Position numbers and translations under genes: made by a program
Assembly: GCA_964469555.1 (NCBI GenBank)
Contig: CAYYAQ010000027.1
Coordinates: 1 to 41,907 of the forward strand
Origin: CAYYAQ01 sp964469555
GTDB lineage: Bacteria; Planctomycetota; UBA1135; UBA2386
Length of the DNA: 41,907 nt
Direction of reading: 5' to 3'
Notes under the pieces: model-generated
What the model was told of the DNA's origin: nothing
The model's database searches: none
Seen by the model: only the letters and a program-made list of their open reading frames with translations
Shown here: positions 22,436 through 30,434 of the stretch, piece by piece
How the letters are laid out: every line of letters starts with the position of its first letter
Position numbering within the stretch: the stretch's first letter is position 1

Positions 22436-24358
22436 ATGTCAAAGATCATCGGAATCGACCTCGGCACGACGAACTCGGTCGTCTCGGTCATGGAAGGCGG
22501 CGAGCCCGTCGTCATCGCCAACATGGAAGGAGCCCGCACCACGTCCTCCGTCGTCGCGTTCACCGCGGCGGGTGAGCGGTTGGTCGGCGCGCCGGCGAAG
22601 CGCCAGGCGATCACCAACCCAGCGAATACCATCTACTCGATCAAGCGGTTCATGGGACGTCGCCACTCGGAGGTCGCTGCCGAGGAGAAGTCGGTCCCCT
22701 ACCAGGTGGTCGGTGGTCCCGAGGAGCTCGTCAAGGTCGAGGTTCACGGTAAGGCCTACACGCCGCCGGAGATCTCCGCGATGATCCTGCAGAACCTGCG
22801 CGAATCTGCGGAGGCATACCTCGGCGAGAAGGTGACGCAGGCCGTGATCACGGTGCCGGCGTATTTCAACGATGCACAGCGCCAGGCGACGAAGGACGCG
22901 GGCACGATCGCGGGCCTCGAGGTCCAGCGGATCATCAATGAGCCGACCGCTGCAGCCCTCGCGTACGGACTCGACAAGAAGAACCAGGCCAAGAGTCAGA
23001 ACATCGCGGTGTTCGACCTCGGCGGCGGCACGTTCGACGTCTCGATCCTCGACGTGGGCGACGGAGTGTTCGAGGTGAAGGCCACCAACGGGGACACGCA
23101 TCTCGGCGGTGACGACTTCGACCAGATCGTCATCAACTGGCTCTGCGACTCGTTCAAGGCGGCGAACGCTATCGACTTGCGCAACGACCAGATGGCGCTG
23201 CAACGGCTCAAGGAAGCCGCCGAGAAGGCGAAGATCGAGTTGTCCTCCGCGGCGCAGACCTCGATCAGCTTGCCGTTCATCACGATGGATCAGGCCGGCC
23301 CCAAGCACCTGCAGGAGAACCTGACCCGCGCGAAGTTCGAGGAGATGTGCGACGAGTTGTTCGCGCGCTGCAAGTCGCCGTGTATCCAGGCGATGAAGGA
23401 CGCGAAGATGCCCGCATCCGAGATCGACGAGGTGATCCTCGTCGGTGGATCGACCCGCATCCCTCGAGTGCAGGCCCTCGTCAAGGAGTTGTTCGAGAAG
23501 GAACCCAATCGCACGGTCAACCCGGACGAAGTGGTCAGTCTGGGTGCTGCCATCCAGGGCGGAGTCCTCTCCGGCGATGTCGGCTCGATCGTCCTGTTGG
23601 ACGTGACGCCGCTCTCGCTCGGCATCGAGACGATGGGCGAGGTCATGACGAAGCTCGTCGAACGCAACACGACGATCCCGACCAGCAAGTCACAGGTGTT
23701 CTCGACGGCCGCGGACAACCAGACCGAGGTCGAAATCCACGTGCTGCAGGGCGAGCGAGAATTCGCCAGGGACAACCGGACTCTCGGTCGCTTCAAGCTG
23801 TCCGAGATCCCGCCCGCGCCGCGGGGCACGCCGCAGGTCGAGGTCACGTTCGATCTGGACGCCAATGGCATCCTCAACGTGTCGGCGAAGGACAAGGGCA
23901 CCGGCAAGGAGCAGAAGGTGACGATCGAGACCTCTTCCGGCCTGTCCGACGACGACGTCGAGCGGATGAAGAGCGAGGCGGAGACGCATGCCACGGAGGA
24001 CAAGGGGCGACGTGAACTCGTGGACGCGAAGAACCAGGCGGAGCAGATGTGCTATCAGGTCGAGAAGACGCTGAAGGAGCACGAAGCCAAGGTCGATGGG
24101 GACGCCAAGACCGAGATCGAAGGTAAGATCAAGAACGTCCGTCAGGTCGCTGAGGGCGAGGACACGGACGCCATCAAGGCGGCACAATCCGAGCTTGAAC
24201 AGGCGATGCACAAGGTGAGCGAGGCGCTCTACGAGCAGCCCGAGGCACCTCCTGGTGCCGAAGGCCCGCAGGGTGAAGGCACCGCAGGCGAGAAGGCCGG
24301 CGCCGGCGCTGGGACCGGCGACGAGGAGATCAAGGACGCGGACTTCGAAGTGAAGTAG
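22436..24358 (+). CDS. dnaK: Hsp70 chaperone DnaK
   Basis: A 640-residue Hsp70. The N-terminal IIGIDLGTTNSVVSV phosphate loop, the FDLGGGTFDVSILDVGDG motif, the NEPTAAALAYG signature and VGGSTRIPRVQ are all intact. The substrate-binding domain (DVTPLSLGIETMG onward) and a Gly/Ala/Glu-rich tail ending DADFEVK follow. It is an ATP-driven foldase with DnaJ and GrpE, neither of which is adjacent. I use ATG 22436; the frame extends upstream to 22376, but those residues precede the invariant N-terminus. There is no clear Shine-Dalgarno before the ATG. The gene is monocistronic by layout, with its own promoter candidate and a terminator. Confidence 0.97.
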   Translation: MSKIIGIDLGTTNSVVSVMEGGEPVVIANMEGARTTSSVVAFTAAGERLVGAPAKRQAITNPANTIYSIKRFMGRRHSEVAAEEKSVPYQVVGGPEELVKVEVHGKAYTPPEISAMILQNLRESAEAYLGEKVTQAVITVPAYFNDAQRQATKDAGTIAGLEVQRIINEPTAAALAYGLDKKNQAKSQNIAVFDLGGGTFDVSILDVGDGVFEVKATNGDTHLGGDDFDQIVINWLCDSFKAANAIDLRNDQMALQRLKEAAEKAKIELSSAAQTSISLPFITMDQAGPKHLQENLTRAKFEEMCDELFARCKSPCIQAMKDAKMPASEIDEVILVGGSTRIPRVQALVKELFEKEPNRTVNPDEVVSLGAAIQGGVLSGDVGSIVLLDVTPLSLGIETMGEVMTKLVERNTTIPTSKSQVFSTAADNQTEVEIHVLQGEREFARDNRTLGRFKLSEIPPAPRGTPQVEVTFDLDANGILNVSAKDKGTGKEQKVTIETSSGLSDDDVERMKSEAETHATEDKGRRELVDAKNQAEQMCYQVEKTLKEHEAKVDGDAKTEIEGKIKNVRQVAEGEDTDAIKAAQSELEQAMHKVSEALYEQPEAPPGAEGPQGEGTAGEKAGAGAGTGDEEIKDADFEVK

Positions 24359-24383
24359 CCGTTGTTTCCGAGCCGATGACACT

Positions 24384-24408
24384 ACCCGTGACGCCCTGCG
24401 TCACGGGT
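24384..24408 (+). terminator. Strong hairpin terminator after dnaK
   Basis: A perfect 11-bp stem, ACCCGTGACGC at 24384-24394 with GCGTCACGGGT at 24398-24408, around a CCT loop. It is followed by a moderately T-rich CGTTGTCTGT and lies 25 nt after the dnaK stop. Confidence 0.75.
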
Positions 24409-24478
24409 CGTTGTCTGTACGGTGGGCACGGCTTTTCTGTTACCCCTGCTGTGGTGATCCACTACAACACGCGCCGCC

Positions 24479-25486
24479 ATGATCGACGTCGAGAACCTCA
24501 CCAAGCACTTCGGCGTAACTCGCGCTGTAGATGACATCTCATTCGCCATTGGCAAGGGCGAGGTCGTCGGGTTTCTCGGCCCCAATGGCGCTGGCAAGAC
24601 CACGACGATCCGGGTCCTGACGTGCTTTCACCCGGCGACGTCGGGCAGCGCGCGGGTCAACGGGTACGATGTGTTCAAGCAGGCGGTGGAGGTCCGGCGC
24701 AGCGTCGGCTACCTCGCTGAGAACGTACCCCTCTACCCGGACCTCAGGGTCGAGGAGTTCCTGATGTACCGTGCCGCGCTGAAGGGCGTTGCGCGGCGCG
24801 AGCGCAAGAACGCTGTCGGGTCAGCCATGGAGCGGTGCGGCGTCGTCGAAGTGCGACGCAAGCTCGTGGGCCACGTGTCACGCGGCTATCGCCAGCGCGT
24901 CGGGCTCGCCGATTCCCTGGTCGCGAGCCCGACGATCCTGGTCCTCGACGAACCCACTTCCGGTCTCGACCCCAACCAGCGTCGCAAGGTGAAGAACCTG
25001 GTGCGTGAGCTCGCCGTCGACCACACGATCCTCTTCTCGAGCCACATCCTCGCCGAGGTCGAGGACGTGAGTTCACGCGTGATCGTGATCGACCGCGGCA
25101 AAATCAAGGCCGACGGCAGCCCGCGCGAGTTGCTCGAGCAGAGTCAGGGTAGGCAGCTCGTCGTCTGTGCGGCGGCGACCGCCGAGGATCTTGCCGCGTG
25201 TCTCGGCGACATCACGGGCGCGCGTGAGGTCACGGTAGAGATCTCCGACGAGGGGTTCAGCACGTTGCGGTGCATTCTGGATCCCGGCGCCGACCCGCGG
25301 GACGAGGCGTTTGCGCGGCTATCGCAGCGCGGCATCCGCATACGGGAGCTGAAACTGGACATGCCGACGCTCGAGGAGTTCTTCGCGGAGTTGACTCGGG
25401 TTCCTTCGCTCGCTGCGGATGACGTGGCGGGGGATGATGACGCGGAGGATGGTGCGGACCGCGCGCCCGAGGAGGTCACCGTCTGA
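24479..25486 (+). CDS. ABC transporter ATP-binding protein, GldA-like
   Basis: A 335-residue ABC-2 type ATPase. Walker A GPNGAGKT is at 34-41, the signature region reads VSRGYRQRVG (133-142), Walker B ILVLDEP ends at D157/E158, and the H-loop is SSHIL. The C-terminal extension of about 100 residues is usual for GldA and CcmA-type ATPases and ends in an acidic tail. It is the first gene of a four-gene operon with permease, GldG-like and DUF4340 proteins. Its stop overlaps the permease ATG by one base (TGATG). The substrate is unknown. In Bacteroidetes GldAFG supports gliding, but this set occurs widely in non-gliders. A weak -10-like TACAAC lies at 24463-24468. Confidence 0.9.
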   Translation: MIDVENLTKHFGVTRAVDDISFAIGKGEVVGFLGPNGAGKTTTIRVLTCFHPATSGSARVNGYDVFKQAVEVRRSVGYLAENVPLYPDLRVEEFLMYRAALKGVARRERKNAVGSAMERCGVVEVRRKLVGHVSRGYRQRVGLADSLVASPTILVLDEPTSGLDPNQRRKVKNLVRELAVDHTILFSSHILAEVEDVSSRVIVIDRGKIKADGSPRELLEQSQGRQLVVCAAATAEDLAACLGDITGAREVTVEISDEGFSTLRCILDPGADPRDEAFARLSQRGIRIRELKLDMPTLEEFFAELTRVPSLAADDVAGDDDAEDGADRAPEEVTV

Positions 25487-26247
25487 TGAGCGTGATCCTC
25501 GCGACGCTGCGCAAGGAGTTGATCTCCTACCTCTTCAGCCCGGTCGCGTACATCATCGCGGTCGTCCTCTACTTCTGGCGGGGCAACGAGGTCTACCGGC
25601 TGATCGTCATGTCGACGGACGCTCAGTACGACGTCGACACGTTCGTCAACTACTACATCATCTACGGTGGCTGCACCTACGCGTTCTTCCTGCTCGTGCC
25701 GCCCATCTTGACGATGCGGTGCATCGCGGAGGAGAAGCGGACCGGGTCGCTCGAAGTCCTGATGACCGCACCGGTGCGCGACTTCGAGATCGTGATCGGG
25801 AAGTGGCTCGCCGCCGTCATCTTCTTCGGTCTCCTCTGGCTGCCGACGCTCTTGCTGCTCGGCGTGCTGTCGTCCGACGCGATCCTCGGTCAGAGCTTCC
25901 ATCTCGGACCGGTGTTCTCCGCCTACCTCGGGCTGTTTCTGCTCGGGTCGATGTTGCTCTCGGTCGGGATGTTCACGAGCAGCCTGTCTGACAACGTCCT
26001 GCTCTCGGCCATTCTGTCGCTGATGTTCAACATGGGGCTGATCGCCGCGCCTGGCATCTTCCACGAGCAACTCGGCAACTCGCACGTCGCCACCGTCGTG
26101 AAGGAGCAAACGAACGTGTTCGAACACCTGTCGAGTTGGTTTGGCCGCGGCCAGATCGACACGAGCAAGGTCGTGTTCTATCTGGCTGGGACGCTGTTCT
26201 TCCTCTTCCTCACCGTGAGGTCATTGGAGTCGCGCAAATGGCGGTAA
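25486..26247 (+). CDS. ABC-2 type permease, GldF-like
   Basis: A 253-residue integral membrane protein with about six hydrophobic helices, starting with SPVAYIIAVVLYFW and ending with VVFYLAGTLFFLFLTV. The short MRCIAEEKRTGSLEVLMTAPV segment between helices is typical of the GldF/NosY ABC-2 permease family. It forms the transmembrane part of the transporter with the upstream ATPase. ATG 25486 shares one base with the preceding stop, and its 3' end overlaps the GldG-like gene by 10 nt, so translation is coupled on both sides. Confidence 0.9.
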   Translation: MSVILATLRKELISYLFSPVAYIIAVVLYFWRGNEVYRLIVMSTDAQYDVDTFVNYYIIYGGCTYAFFLLVPPILTMRCIAEEKRTGSLEVLMTAPVRDFEIVIGKWLAAVIFFGLLWLPTLLLLGVLSSDAILGQSFHLGPVFSAYLGLFLLGSMLLSVGMFTSSLSDNVLLSAILSLMFNMGLIAAPGIFHEQLGNSHVATVVKEQTNVFEHLSSWFGRGQIDTSKVVFYLAGTLFFLFLTVRSLESRKWR

Positions 26248-27830
26248 AGAGTCGAGTCGCCGGGTGGAGCAGCGCGCTGTTCGCGTCGGTGTTGGCGCTC
26301 GCTGCCTGGTTGTGCGTCGTCCTCGTCGCGTCGCGACCGGGTTTCCGCAAGATCATCGACCTGACCCCGGGTCACAGCGCGTCGGTTCAGCCAGGCACGG
26401 AAGCCCTGATCGACGATCTGCAGGATCGCGATGGGGTGAGGATCGAGATCTACAGCCTCTTCGAACCGCTTCCCGCCGGCCAGACGCCGCAGCAGCGCGC
26501 ACTCGTCGCGATCTACCGCCGGGTCCAGAACATGACCATCGACCTGCTGCGGCAGTACGCCGCGCTCGGCGGCGACAAACTCACGGTCCAGCACATCGAT
26601 CCCCGTCGCGACCCCGACAAGGCGCGGAAGATCCTGGAACGCCTCGGTGGAGTCAAGCAGCTGCACTCTATCGTGGTCGCTGTCGTGCGCGAGAAGGAAG
26701 GCGGCGGCGAGTCGATTCAAAAGAAGGTCATCCCCGTCGCCGACCTCGCCGTCGTGGACGTGGGAACCGGGGCGCCCGTTCCGGGAGGCAACACCCGGAT
26801 GCCGCGACTCGACTTCTTCTCGGGCGAGGAGCAGCTGTCCTCCGCAATGAAGACGCTGCTCGCCGGAGGCACGCCGATTGTCTACCTCCTCACAGGACAC
26901 GACGAGCAGGTGGCCACGAACGGCAACAGCCCCTCCGACTACACGAGCTTCGTCGCGGGGCTGCAGTCCGAAGGATTCAAGGTCACCGACCTCAATCTGA
27001 ACGAGCAGGACATTCCGAAGGACGCGACGGTGATCGCGTGCCTCGAGCCCCAGACCGGCTTCGCCCAGGCGGAGTGCGACAAACTGCACTCATGGCTGAG
27101 GCGAGGGGGACGTCTGTTCCTCAATCTGAGCTACCACGACGTCGCGTCGCGAAACCCCAACTTTGAGAATCTCTTGTCGCCGCTCGGCGTGGCCATCGGT
27201 GATCGGATGGTCGCGCAACGATGGGGCAACGCGCCGGTGAGCAAGGCGGCGTTGTTGGAGATCTATCCGCGCAACACGGCTCTTTCGATAACCAAACAAC
27301 TCGTCGCCCAGAAGCGCACGGTCAGTCTGCGCTACGCCCGCCCGATCCAGAAGACAAGAGACAGCGTGAAGGATGCTGCGCTGGATCAGAGCCTCCTGCG
27401 CACAGAGCCGAATTGTTGGTTGGCAGGCCGCGTAGACGTCGCACAGGTAGATCTGATTCCGCCGAGAGACGCGCGTGAGTACCAGTCCCATTGCGTCGGG
27501 GGAGTCGTCACGATCCAGCCAGAGGTCGGGGACCATGCCGGTCGCGTGATCCTCATCGGCGGCATCGGGTTCAGCAATTCCACGGTCGAGGTCGGATCCC
27601 AGAAGGACCTCGTCTTGAACTGCTTTGCATGGCTGGCGGAGCGCACCGAGCACATCCGCTTCGATCGGGACGAAACAGGCCCCCGCAAGGCGGGGATCAT
27701 CAAACGCGGCTCGAACCCGGATATCCTCGCGAGCAGGCTGGCGCGCGCCAAGTACCTGCTGATCTTCGGTGTGCCGCTGGGCTTTTTCGCGCTCGGGATC
27801 TTCGTTTGGTGGCGACGGAGACGCATCTGA
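26238..27830 (+). CDS. GldG-like ABC transporter-associated extracytoplasmic protein
   Basis: A 530-residue protein with one N-terminal membrane anchor (ALFASVLALAAWLCVVLVA) and a C-terminal helix (LLIFGVPLGFFALGIFVWW) before a basic RRRRI end. The large loop between them is extracytoplasmic. It contains the GldG/IFT52-like region with TPIVYLLTGHDE and WLRRGGRLFLNL. I start at ATG 26238, 10 nt inside the permease gene, because this places the anchor at the N-terminus; the frame open to 26136 is antisense to the family pattern. It probably couples the ABC permease to a periplasmic or cell-surface process. The stop shares a base with the next ATG (TGATG). Confidence 0.85.
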   Translation: MAVKSRVAGWSSALFASVLALAAWLCVVLVASRPGFRKIIDLTPGHSASVQPGTEALIDDLQDRDGVRIEIYSLFEPLPAGQTPQQRALVAIYRRVQNMTIDLLRQYAALGGDKLTVQHIDPRRDPDKARKILERLGGVKQLHSIVVAVVREKEGGGESIQKKVIPVADLAVVDVGTGAPVPGGNTRMPRLDFFSGEEQLSSAMKTLLAGGTPIVYLLTGHDEQVATNGNSPSDYTSFVAGLQSEGFKVTDLNLNEQDIPKDATVIACLEPQTGFAQAECDKLHSWLRRGGRLFLNLSYHDVASRNPNFENLLSPLGVAIGDRMVAQRWGNAPVSKAALLEIYPRNTALSITKQLVAQKRTVSLRYARPIQKTRDSVKDAALDQSLLRTEPNCWLAGRVDVAQVDLIPPRDAREYQSHCVGGVVTIQPEVGDHAGRVILIGGIGFSNSTVEVGSQKDLVLNCFAWLAERTEHIRFDRDETGPRKAGIIKRGSNPDILASRLARAKYLLIFGVPLGFFALGIFVWWRRRRI

Positions 27831-29590
27831 TGGGTTGGCGGACCAATATCGTCCTCACTGTGCTGGTCGGTGGCCTGGGCAGCTATCTGTACTTCAACGA
27901 GGAACAGAAAGAGGATGTTCCCAACGACGCGCAACTCGGCAGCGAGCCTCTCCTGCCCAGGGGCGCCTGGCGCGCGCGGAAGATCTGGTTCCAGTACGCC
28001 GAGAATCGTCAGCCGGTCATCCTCGATCTCGACGCCGCGAATCAGAAGTTCATGATCGTGGACCCGGTGCGCGACGTCGCGTCGTCCGCGGTCCTCGAGA
28101 GCATCCTCAACGTCTACAACACCGCGCTTCTCGTCGAAGGCTATACCGCGGAGGATCTCGCGGCTGACCCGGCGTTGGTCGAGAAGACCGGGCTCGACAA
28201 GCCGCTCGGCAAGATCGAATTTCGCTACGCGCCAGACGACAAGGTGGTCGTGGAGTTCGGGCACCCCGGCGTGCGCGAAGGCGTGATGTGGGTCCGCGTC
28301 GGCGACGCGATCTACCGTGCTGACCCGGTGCTCCGGTCCCTGCTCGACAAGAACCCGGACGAGTTTCGTGAGCACCTCCTGTTCACGAACTTTTCGATCG
28401 GTCAGTTTCGTCAGATCCGATTCAATCGTCGCGTCGAAGGCAAGATCAAGACACACGTGGTCGAGCGACGCTTGCTCGATTCGATCCAGATCCTGGAACC
28501 CATCAACGCGCGGGCGGACCCGGCAGCATTCGGCCAGTACCTCCGGTCGATCGGATCCCTCTACGTCAAGAGGTTCATCACCGGAGGCACCCAGACGAAC
28601 CCGACGGATGAGGCGACGGACTTCCAGATCACCGTCGCTGGCGACCGCGGGTCCGAGACTCTCGACGTGAGGATCTTGCCGGGCGGCGAGTACTTCGGTC
28701 ACCTCCGTCGCCGCGATATCAACTTCATCGTGAAGCAGCGCACCCTCGTGGACCTGGCCCGTTGGTTGCCCCCTCTGCGACAGAAGAAGGTCGTGTCCAT
28801 CCCGGAGCGCTTCATCCAGAGTTTCGAACTCGATCCAGGCAAGGGCGAGAAGGCCGTGTTCACGCGCTCGAGCCAGGGATTCAGCATCGCTGCCCCGATC
28901 GAGATCAAGAAGACGAACGCGACGCCCCTCGGCGAGTTTCTCCACGCGCTCACCAACCTGACGGCGAGGGGATTCGAGGACGATCCCGGGGTCGAAACGG
29001 GGCTGAAGGACGGCGAGGGCTACTTCACCGTGCGGGTCGGCGTCCCACCGGGCACCGGTCTGAAGCCGCTCGCGATCCGAATCGGCAAGGATGCCGGCAA
29101 GGGGTTGGTCTACGCCAAGCGGGAGGACGAGAAGAACGTGCTCCTCCTCGGCGCGGATGACGTCAAGCTCTTGCGGCGGCCCTGGCTGGAGTTCGCGAGT
29201 CTCTACGCGCCGCCGCTGACAACGAACGCGTTCCGCGTCGAGGTTCACGCGCCGAATCAGAAGGACCCGATCGTCTACACATTCGAGCAATTCGAGTGGC
29301 GCAGGCCGGGTGCCGAGACGGCCGACGACGAGGTCCGGGACTTCGTCGACGCCCTGAAGATCCTGCGTTCCGGCGGCATCGTGTTGGTCGGCGATCTCGA
29401 GGCGAAGGCCGAGGCTGTGCGGGTGGTGCTGCGACGGAACACCCACGCCGCGAGCGGTGAGATCTACGAACTGTCGATGCGTCTCCACGAGAAACAAGTC
29501 GTCATGTTGGTCAAGGGCTTCGACGACATCGCGTACCTCGTCACCCAACCGTCATTCCGGGCGCTGTACGACCGCTGGACGAGGCGTTAG
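27830..29590 (+). CDS. DUF4340 domain membrane-anchored protein
   Basis: A 586-residue protein with an N-terminal anchor (NIVLTVLVGGLGSYLYF), followed by a long soluble region of repeated beta-rich units (for example KTGLDKPLGKIEFRY and GDAIYRADPVLRSLL). This is the pattern of DUF4340 proteins that follow GldG-like genes. ATG 27830 shares one base with the preceding stop, so this is the last gene of the transporter operon. No enzyme motif is visible. It may act as a periplasmic partner of the GldG-like protein; its function is not established. Confidence 0.8.
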   Translation: MGWRTNIVLTVLVGGLGSYLYFNEEQKEDVPNDAQLGSEPLLPRGAWRARKIWFQYAENRQPVILDLDAANQKFMIVDPVRDVASSAVLESILNVYNTALLVEGYTAEDLAADPALVEKTGLDKPLGKIEFRYAPDDKVVVEFGHPGVREGVMWVRVGDAIYRADPVLRSLLDKNPDEFREHLLFTNFSIGQFRQIRFNRRVEGKIKTHVVERRLLDSIQILEPINARADPAAFGQYLRSIGSLYVKRFITGGTQTNPTDEATDFQITVAGDRGSETLDVRILPGGEYFGHLRRRDINFIVKQRTLVDLARWLPPLRQKKVVSIPERFIQSFELDPGKGEKAVFTRSSQGFSIAAPIEIKKTNATPLGEFLHALTNLTARGFEDDPGVETGLKDGEGYFTVRVGVPPGTGLKPLAIRIGKDAGKGLVYAKREDEKNVLLLGADDVKLLRRPWLEFASLYAPPLTTNAFRVEVHAPNQKDPIVYTFEQFEWRRPGAETADDEVRDFVDALKILRSGGIVLVGDLEAKAEAVRVVLRRNTHAASGEIYELSMRLHEKQVVMLVKGFDDIAYLVTQPSFRALYDRWTRR

Positions 29591-29653
29591 CTACCGGTTG
29601 CATTCCGGATCAGGGGTTCAGCTGATTAGGCTGTGAAAGTCCGGACTGCTTCG

Positions 29654-29659
29654 TACAAT
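29654..29659 (+). promoter_or_regulatory. -10-like hexamer directly before a start codon
   Basis: TACAAT (29654-29659) lies seven bases before the ATG at 29667, so a transcript starting in the usual window would begin at or next to the start codon. The position 17 bp upstream (29631-29636, CTGTGA) is a poor -35. Confidence 0.3.
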
Positions 29660-29666
29660 CCCGGAT

Positions 29667-30416
29667 ATGGCCGGTTTATCAGAATCAAGGTGGCGGTACG
29701 TCGCGTTGCTGGGGGCGACGGTGACTCTTCAGGGATGCTATCTCGATAGCCTCTTCCATGAGCCAGAAATCGATCTCGCGCGCAACCCGTACATCTACCA
29801 GCGGAGCGAGTACGAGGCGCCACGGCGGACCAACGCGCCGGTGTACGTCACACGGCTCAAGGATCGGCGCGAGCTCCCGGACCTCGACAAGGGGCCGAAC
29901 TACCGTAAGTTCTTCTCCGACGAGATCTGGGCTCGTTCGATTCCGGTCATGGTCGAGGAGATCCTGATCGAGGAAATCGACCACAGCAAGATCTACAACG
30001 GGATCTCGAGCGGCAACGGCGGGACGCCCAGGAGCACGGACATCATCCTCGAGCCGACGCTGCTGCACATGTATCGCATGCGCGAGGTGATGACCGAGGC
30101 CGGCATGACGGGCTGCCGCCGCACCGTGGCGGTGTCGACGCTCCGGATCAGCATCCGGGGACCCGTCGATGCGGTCGGCGCGCGACCGACGCTCATGGAT
30201 GAGGTTTTCCACCAGCATGTCGCCACGCAACCGCGACTCGGCAGACCCGAGGAGGGCATCGCTCTCACGGGGCGAACGCTGGAGCAGATCATGAAGAGGG
30301 CCTTGGCCAAGATCTACGAATCCAACAGTGTCGTCCGGTCGGAACCCGCCGCGGTGCCTGCGAGTACCGGGAAGACTGGCAAACCGAACGCCGACCCGGC
30401 GAAGCGCAACAAGTGA
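29667..30416 (+). CDS. Hypothetical lipoprotein
   Basis: A 249-residue protein with a signal peptide (YVALLGATVTLQGC) whose lipobox gives lipid-anchored C24. The mature part contains ARSIPVMVEEILIEEIDHSK and STDIILEPTLLHMYRMREV. This resembles auxiliary lipoproteins that carry a CsgG/YajG-like fold, but I cannot assign a family. The last 30 residues are a basic, low-complexity tail. It sits 76 nt after the transporter operon and 18 nt before the helicase gene, so it may belong to either transcript, or it may start its own, given the -10-like hexamer before it. Confidence 0.7.
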   Translation: MAGLSESRWRYVALLGATVTLQGCYLDSLFHEPEIDLARNPYIYQRSEYEAPRRTNAPVYVTRLKDRRELPDLDKGPNYRKFFSDEIWARSIPVMVEEILIEEIDHSKIYNGISSGNGGTPRSTDIILEPTLLHMYRMREVMTEAGMTGCRRTVAVSTLRISIRGPVDAVGARPTLMDEVFHQHVATQPRLGRPEEGIALTGRTLEQIMKRALAKIYESNSVVRSEPAAVPASTGKTGKPNADPAKRNK

Positions 30417-30434
30417 CGCTGAGCGACCAGTGAC